From positions 1 to 27,109 of the forward strand of contig JAFHCF010000194.1 of assembly GCA_048497495.1 (NCBI GenBank): a DNA stretch of 27,109 nt. The letters are read 5' to 3'. The position numbers and the translations under genes are program-made. Every line of letters starts with the position of its first letter. Within the stretch, counting starts at the first letter, position 1. Shown piece after piece: positions 22,861 to 27,109 of this stretch. Under the pieces are notes generated by a model. That model was not told where the DNA came from and searched no databases. It was given only the letters and a program-made list of their open reading frames with translations. This DNA comes from JAFHCF01 sp048497495. Its GTDB lineage: Bacteria; Pseudomonadota; Alphaproteobacteria; Rhizobiales; Ancalomicrobiaceae.

Positions 22861-23710
22861 GATCGTCGCCGCCGCCTTCACCTCCCATGTCCCCGCCATC
22901 GGCGTGGCGCTCGACACCGGGATCTCGGGGGACGCCTATTGGAGCCCGGTCTTCGCCGGCTACGAGAAGGCCAAGAGCTGGATCACCGAGGTGAAGCCCG
23001 ACGTGGTGATCTGCGTCTACAACGACCACGCCACCCAGTTCGACCTGCGGTTGATCCCGACCTTCGCCATCGGCACCGCCGCGTCGTTCCAGCCGGCCGA
23101 CGAGGGGTGGGGGGCGCGTCCCGTGCCGGTGGTCGAGGGCCATCCCGAACTCGCCTGGCACATCGCCCAGTCGCTGATCCTCGACGAATTCGACATGACC
23201 ATCGTCAACGAGCTCGAGGTCGATCACGGGTTGACGGTGCCCCTGTCGGTGATGTTCGGCAAGGTCGACGCCTGGCCTTGTCCGGTCATCCCGCTCGCCG
23301 TCAACGTCGTTCAATATCCGCCGCCGACCGGCAACCGCTGCTACAATCTCGGCAAGGCGATCCGCCGGGCGGTGGAGAGCTTCGACCGCGATCTGAAGGT
23401 GGTGATCCTCGGCACCGGCGGCATGTCGCATCAGTTGCAGGCGCAGCGCGCCGGCCTGATCAACCGCGACTTCGACAATCGCTTCCTCGACATGATGGAG
23501 CACGATCCGGTCGCCGCCACCCGCATCACCCATACCGAATACCTGCGCGAGGCCGGGTCGGAAGGGATCGAGCTGGTGATGTGGCTGGTGGCGCGCGGCG
23601 CCCTCGACGAGGAGGTGCGCACCATTCACCGCTTCTATCATGTCCCCGCCTCCAACACGGCGGTGGGGCATATGATCTTGGAAAACGCGGCCGCTCCGGC
23701 GGCCGAATGA
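22853..23710 (+). CDS. ligB: Protocatechuate 4,5-dioxygenase beta subunit LigB (copy 2)
   Basis: A 285-residue class III extradiol dioxygenase. Iron ligands His12 (TSHVPAIG), His59 (YNDHATQFD) and Glu240 (GIELVMW) are in place, as are His193 (GTGGMSHQ) and His125 (VDHG). The RCYNLGKAIRRA segment (162-173) resembles classic LigB. The 8-nt overlap with ligA2 and the 10-nt gap to ligC show that this is the protocatechuate dioxygenase whose semialdehyde product feeds LigC. It aligns without gaps to copy 1 over the first 270 or so residues, but many positions around the pocket differ (for example HATQFD versus HGLNFF). Confidence 0.93.
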   Translation: MAEIVAAAFTSHVPAIGVALDTGISGDAYWSPVFAGYEKAKSWITEVKPDVVICVYNDHATQFDLRLIPTFAIGTAASFQPADEGWGARPVPVVEGHPELAWHIAQSLILDEFDMTIVNELEVDHGLTVPLSVMFGKVDAWPCPVIPLAVNVVQYPPPTGNRCYNLGKAIRRAVESFDRDLKVVILGTGGMSHQLQAQRAGLINRDFDNRFLDMMEHDPVAATRITHTEYLREAGSEGIELVMWLVARGALDEEVRTIHRFYHVPASNTAVGHMILENAAAPAAE

Positions 23711-23720
23711 GGGAACAGCC

Positions 23721-24668
23721 ATGAAGATCTGTGTGGCCGGCGCCGCCGGCGCCTTCGGCATGAAGCATCTCGACGCGATCGCGGCGATCGACGGCATCGA
23801 AGTCGTATCGGTGGTCGGCGGCGGCCCCGACGACATCGAGGGCTTGGCGGCGTCGCGCGGCATCGCGCACGCCACCAAGGACCTGGCGGAGGCCCTGGCG
23901 TTGCCGCAGGTCGAGGCGGTGATCCTGGCGACGCCGACCCAGGTCCACGCGGCCCAGGCGATCCAGTGCCTGAAGGCCGGCAAGCACGTCTTCGTCGAGA
24001 TCCCGATGGCGGACAATCTCGCCGACTCGGAGGAATTGGTGCGGGTGCAGAAGGAGACCGGGCTGATCGCCATGGCCGGCCACGTGCGGCGCTACAACCC
24101 GAGCCACCAGTGGGTGCGCCGGAAGATCCTCGCCGGCGAGCTGAAGATCCAGCAGATGGATGTTCAGACCTATTTCTTCCGCCGCTCGAACCTCAACGCG
24201 CTGGGCAAGCCGCGCACCTGGACCGACCACCTGTTGTGGCACCACGCAGCCCACACCGTCGATCTCTTCCAGTATCAGACCGGCGAGGTGGCGAGCGAAG
24301 TCTACGGGCTCCAGGGGCCGAAGCACCCGGACCTCGGCATCGCCATGGACATGTCGATCGGCCTGAAGGTGCCGTCGGGGGCGATCTGCACCCTGTCGCT
24401 GTCCTTCAACAACAAGGGGCCGCTCGGCACCTTCTTCCGCTACATCTGCGACAACGGCACCTACATCGCCCGTTACGACGATCTCTTCGACGGCGAAGAA
24501 AAGCAGATCGATCTGACCGGGGTGACGGTCTCCAACAACGGCATCGAGCTGATCGACCGCGAATTCTTCGCCGCGATCCGCGAGGGCCGCGAGCCCAACG
24601 GCTCGGTCGCCCAATGCCTCGACGCGATGCGGACGCTCGATCGGATCGAGCGGTCGTTCCCGAGCTGA
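23721..24668 (+). CDS. ligC: 4-carboxy-2-hydroxymuconate-6-semialdehyde dehydrogenase LigC
   Basis: A 315-residue Gfo/Idh/MocA-family enzyme that oxidises the hemiacetal of the LigAB product to 2-pyrone-4,6-dicarboxylate with NAD(P)+. The Rossmann start is ICVAGAAGAFGMKH (3-16). The family E-K-P motif is replaced by VEIPMADNLAD (about 93-103), as in LigC. GHVRRYNPSHQW (about 119-130) and TDHLLWHHAAHTVDLFQYQT (about 170-189) hold the histidines lining the active site. Length equals known LigC. It is the last gene of this arm. The 79-nt gap to the convergent regulator (24669-24747) is very GC-rich and shows no clear terminator. Confidence 0.93.
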   Translation: MKICVAGAAGAFGMKHLDAIAAIDGIEVVSVVGGGPDDIEGLAASRGIAHATKDLAEALALPQVEAVILATPTQVHAAQAIQCLKAGKHVFVEIPMADNLADSEELVRVQKETGLIAMAGHVRRYNPSHQWVRRKILAGELKIQQMDVQTYFFRRSNLNALGKPRTWTDHLLWHHAAHTVDLFQYQTGEVASEVYGLQGPKHPDLGIAMDMSIGLKVPSGAICTLSLSFNNKGPLGTFFRYICDNGTYIARYDDLFDGEEKQIDLTGVTVSNNGIELIDREFFAAIREGREPNGSVAQCLDAMRTLDRIERSFPS

Positions 24669-24747
24669 GGCGAGGCGCGGGGCGGGGAACGCGGCACGGC
24701 GACATCGCACGCGCGGGAAGTCGCGGTACGGGCGGGCTCCCCCTCCA

Positions 24748-25692
24748 TCACCCCTCGTCCGCCCGCCGCCGCTCCGCCTTGCGGAATTCGCTCGGCGTCA
24801 TCCCCGTGCGGCGGCGGAAGAAGCGCCAGAAATAGGCGGGGTCCTCGAAGCCCAGTTCGTAGGCGAGCTTCGAGACGGGCGCGGCGATGTAGACGAGCTT
24901 GCGCCGGGCCTCGAGCAGCAGGCGGTCCTGCGTGGTCTCGAAGGCGGAGCGCCCGGTGACGGCCCGCACCGCCCGGTCGAGCCGGCTCTCGGTGACGCCG
25001 AGGGCCTCGGCATAGGCGCCGACCGCGAGATGTTCGGCGAACCTAGCCTCGACCAGGGCGCGGAAGCGGGCGTGGAGTTCGGCCTCCGGGCGGGTGGCGG
25101 TCTCGCGGCGCGGGGCGGCATGGTGGCGGGCGAGCGTCACCAGGACGGCGACGACCTGGGCGCCGAGCATGGTGGTCCAGCCGGGGGCGCGGTCGTGGAA
25201 TTCGCCGTCGATGTCGTCGAGCAGGCGGGCCAGGCGATCGGTCGCCGCGCCTGCCTCGGCGAGGTCGATCACCGCCGGACTCGCGAAGAGCGAGGCGACC
25301 AGCGCCGCCCGGTCGGGGGCGTGGTGCGCCAGACGCGCCTCGGCGAAGGTCAGAACCCGGCCGATGGTTCCGGGCCTGAATCGAAAGGCATGGACGCTGC
25401 CCGGCGGCACCAACACGGCGCAGGGCGCCGCCGGGGCGATCCCGGCATCGTCGAGCCGCACCTCGACCCCGCCGGCGAAGACCACCAGGATCTGGCACAG
25501 GCCATGGTGGACGTGGCGGTCGATCTCCCAGGCGTAGCGCTCGGATCGGGTGGCGATGGTCTCGATGTGGACGAATCCGTCGTCGGTCGGCTCCGAGGTT
25601 TCGCCATAGAGGGAAAATACAGGGATGGGATCGGTTCGATTCGTCGACGGTCGGCGCGATTTCGGCGATCCAGCGTTTGTTGCAGCGCACAT
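24748..25692 (-). CDS. AraC-family regulator, PobR-like
   Basis: A 314-residue AraC-family activator. The opening PIPVFSLYGE (22-31) is characteristic of PobR-type regulators that sense 4-hydroxybenzoate. A cupin-like ligand domain follows (about 35-130, with EIDRHVHHGLCQILVVFAGG and LVPPGSVHAFRF), then the AraC DNA-binding domain (about 205-308, with LAVGAYAEALGVTESRLDRA as the first HTH and PAYFWRFFRRRTGMTPSEFR as the second). The start at 25692 is uncertain; its ribosome site is weak (GAGAAAGAG). No pobA hydroxylase gene is in the window. The divergent gene is a P450, so the P450 is the obvious target. Confidence 0.85.
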   Translation of the reverse strand: MCAATNAGSPKSRRPSTNRTDPIPVFSLYGETSEPTDDGFVHIETIATRSERYAWEIDRHVHHGLCQILVVFAGGVEVRLDDAGIAPAAPCAVLVPPGSVHAFRFRPGTIGRVLTFAEARLAHHAPDRAALVASLFASPAVIDLAEAGAATDRLARLLDDIDGEFHDRAPGWTTMLGAQVVAVLVTLARHHAAPRRETATRPEAELHARFRALVEARFAEHLAVGAYAEALGVTESRLDRAVRAVTGRSAFETTQDRLLLEARRKLVYIAAPVSKLAYELGFEDPAYFWRFFRRRTGMTPSEFRKAERRRADEG

Positions 25693-25768
25693 TCCGGCTC
25701 TTTCTCAAAATCGAGACTCTGTCGAAAAAATACAGAACTTCCGCGCCTTCGTCCATTTCGCCGCGGGT

Positions 25769-25821
25769 CCGTCGGTGGCAGGATCGAAGGATCACGCAGG
25801 CGTCGACGTCGTCACCGACGG
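25769..25821. repeat. Spaced inverted repeat in the regulator/P450 intergenic region
   Basis: CCGTCGGTG (25769-25777) recurs as CACCGACGG (25813-25821). The arms are 9-bp perfect complements with centres 44 bp apart, about four helical turns. They lie in the 213-bp gap between the divergent regulator and the P450. They could be a spaced operator or a leader-RNA stem. A GGATC direct repeat lies between the arms. Confidence 0.4.
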
Positions 25822-25905
25822 GGACGGCCGCGCGGAAGAAGACGCAACGACGAAGAAGACGAGCCGACGCGATCCCTGGGATCGACGGAGGCCGAGGGAG
25901 GTCCG

Positions 25906-27069
25906 ATGTTCAGCTTCGATCCCTATTCACCGGCGGTGGATGCCGATCCGTTTCCCTATTACCGAACCCTGCGTGACGAGCATCCGTGCTTCTGGAGCCG
26001 GGAGGCCGACATGTGGGTGCTGTCGCGCTACGGCGACATCGTCACGGCGCTCAACGACTGGCAGACCTATTCCTCGGCCAAGGGCAACCTGATGACCGAG
26101 CTGCCGAACCGTGCCGGCGCGACGCTCGGGACCACCGACCCACCGCGCCACGACCGCCTGCGCGGCCTGGTCCAGCACGCCTTCATGAAGCGCAATCTCG
26201 AGGCGCTGGCCGATCCGATCCGCGCCATCGCCAAGGAGACGGTCGGCGAGATCGCCGGCGAGAAGAGCTTCGACTTCATCGAGGACTTCTCCGCCAAGTT
26301 CACGGTGCGGGTGCTCCTCGCCGCCCTCGGCCTGCCGCTCGGCGACGAGAAGACGATACGCGAGAAGGCGGTGTTGATGGTCCAGTCGGACCCGCATACC
26401 CGCGCCAAGGGGCCGCAGCACATCGCCGCCTACAATTGGATGCAGGACTACGCGGCGGGCATCATCGCCCAGCGCCGGGCCGATCCGCAGAACGACCTGA
26501 TCTCGCACTTCTCCCTGGCCGAGATCGACGGCGACCGGCTCGACGAGCGCGAGGTGCTGCTCACCACCACGACGCTGATCATGGCGGGGGTGGAATCGCT
26601 CGGCGGCTTCATGGGGATGTTCGCGCTGAACCTCGCCGATCACGCCGAGGTGCGCCGCGCCGTGGTCGCCGATCCGAGCCTGTTGCCCGACGCGGTGGAG
26701 GAGTCGCTGCGCTTCAACACCTCGGCCCAGCGCTTCCGGCGCTGTGTCACCAAGGATACCGAGTTGCACGGCCAGGTGATGCGCGAGGGCGACTTCGTCT
26801 GCCTCGCCTATGGCTCGGGCAACCGCGACGAACGTCAATTCGCCGATCCCGACACCTACGACCTGAAGCGCAAGCCCAAGGGTCATCTCGGCTTCGGCGG
26901 CTCGGTCCACGCCTGTCTCGGCACGGCGATCGCCCGGCTGTCGGTCAAGATCGCCATGGAGGAGTTCCACAAGGAGGTGCCCGACTACACCCGGGTCCAG
27001 GAGCAACTGCCGTGGATGCCGTCGTCGACCTTCCGCAGCCCGATGCGGCTCGATCTGGCGCGGCAGTGA
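25906..27069 (+). CDS. Cytochrome P450, probable aromatic acid mono-oxygenase or O-demethylase
   Basis: A 387-residue soluble bacterial P450 with start at 25906 after GAGGGAGG. Key elements are TTDPPRHDRLRGLV (76-89, C-helix), I-helix MAGVES (226-231), ExxR as Glu266-Arg269 (EESLR), and heme loop FGGSVHACLG (330-339) with Cys337 as the iron ligand. The I-helix normally has (A/G)-G-x-(D/E)-T; here Glu is present but Thr is replaced by Ser. The context, a divergent PobR-like activator and an adjacent protocatechuate pathway, suggests demethylation or hydroxylation of a para- or meta-substituted benzoate. No ferredoxin or ferredoxin reductase gene is in the window, so electrons must come from elsewhere. 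The class cannot be fixed without a search. Confidence 0.9.
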   Translation: MFSFDPYSPAVDADPFPYYRTLRDEHPCFWSREADMWVLSRYGDIVTALNDWQTYSSAKGNLMTELPNRAGATLGTTDPPRHDRLRGLVQHAFMKRNLEALADPIRAIAKETVGEIAGEKSFDFIEDFSAKFTVRVLLAALGLPLGDEKTIREKAVLMVQSDPHTRAKGPQHIAAYNWMQDYAAGIIAQRRADPQNDLISHFSLAEIDGDRLDEREVLLTTTTLIMAGVESLGGFMGMFALNLADHAEVRRAVVADPSLLPDAVEESLRFNTSAQRFRRCVTKDTELHGQVMREGDFVCLAYGSGNRDERQFADPDTYDLKRKPKGHLGFGGSVHACLGTAIARLSVKIAMEEFHKEVPDYTRVQEQLPWMPSSTFRSPMRLDLARQ

Positions 27070-27088
27070 GGTGACGAGGCGCGAGCGT

Positions 27089-27108
27089 CCCCGGGCGAGA
27101 GTCCGGGG
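27089..27108 (+). terminator. Hairpin after the P450 gene, cut by the window end
   Basis: CCCCGG (27089-27094) pairs with CCGGGG (27103-27108) around an 8-nt loop, beginning 20 nt after the P450 stop. It looks like the stem of an intrinsic terminator, but the window ends before any T-run could be seen. Confidence 0.5.
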
Positions 27109-27109
27109 G

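Noticed and set aside
25614..25735. AAAATACAG occurring twice (25614-25622 and 25727-25735) near the PobR-like start
   Set aside because: The first copy encodes part of the conserved VFSLYG protein motif, so coding constraint explains it. Spacing and orientation do not suggest an operator pair.

Overview
The window is high-GC DNA with dense, often overlapping genes. It most likely comes from an alphaproteobacterium, probably of the Hyphomicrobiales. The clues are an initiator tRNA with an A:U pair at 29:41, a RIME-like palindrome, a FixK/Fnr-type regulator, and lig/gal plus liv-type aromatic catabolism operons. The species cannot be named from this sequence. There is no prophage, transposase or CRISPR array.

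Region 1 (1-142): an initiator tRNA-Met followed by a strong intrinsic terminator. Region 2 (303-4055, minus strand): a complete nickel ECF transporter operon, nikK-nikM-nikL-nikQ-nikO. Three of its four junctions are 4-nt start/stop overlaps. A promoter upstream of nikK is covered by a close match to the NikR operator (GTATGA-N16-TCATAT).

Region 3 (4169-10389, plus strand): a NosL-centred locus. It holds a DUF2946 protein, a Crp/Fnr regulator, a second DUF2946 protein, two Tat-exported NosL-type proteins, a small membrane-anchored protein, an FtsX/MacB-type permease, a LolD/MacB-type ATPase, and a polytopic membrane protein with CC and HHHCPFC motifs. No nosZ or other nos structural gene is present, so the role (copper or thiol handling in the envelope) is open. 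This is the least explained part of the window.

Region 4 (10405-24668): a protocatechuate/gallate 4,5-cleavage locus. One long minus-strand operon runs galB-ligK-galD-ligI-ligA1-ligB1 and continues into a branched-chain-type ABC importer (livK, livH, livM, livG, livF). Divergently, a LysR regulator with two DNA-binding domains precedes a beta-hydroxyacid-type dehydrogenase, a second ligA-ligB pair and ligC. Together these genes cover ring cleavage (LigAB), semialdehyde oxidation (LigC), lactone hydrolysis (LigI), tautomerisation (GalD), hydration (GalB) and aldol cleavage to pyruvate and oxaloacetate (LigK). They also supply a dedicated uptake system. The same 22-bp element (TATAGCAA-N6-ATGAGCGG) lies upstream of both arms and is the best candidate for the LysR operator.

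Region 5 (24748-27109): a PobR-like AraC-family regulator divergent from a cytochrome P450. The P450 is probably an upstream funnelling step that delivers a hydroxylated or O-demethylated benzoate to the Lig pathway.
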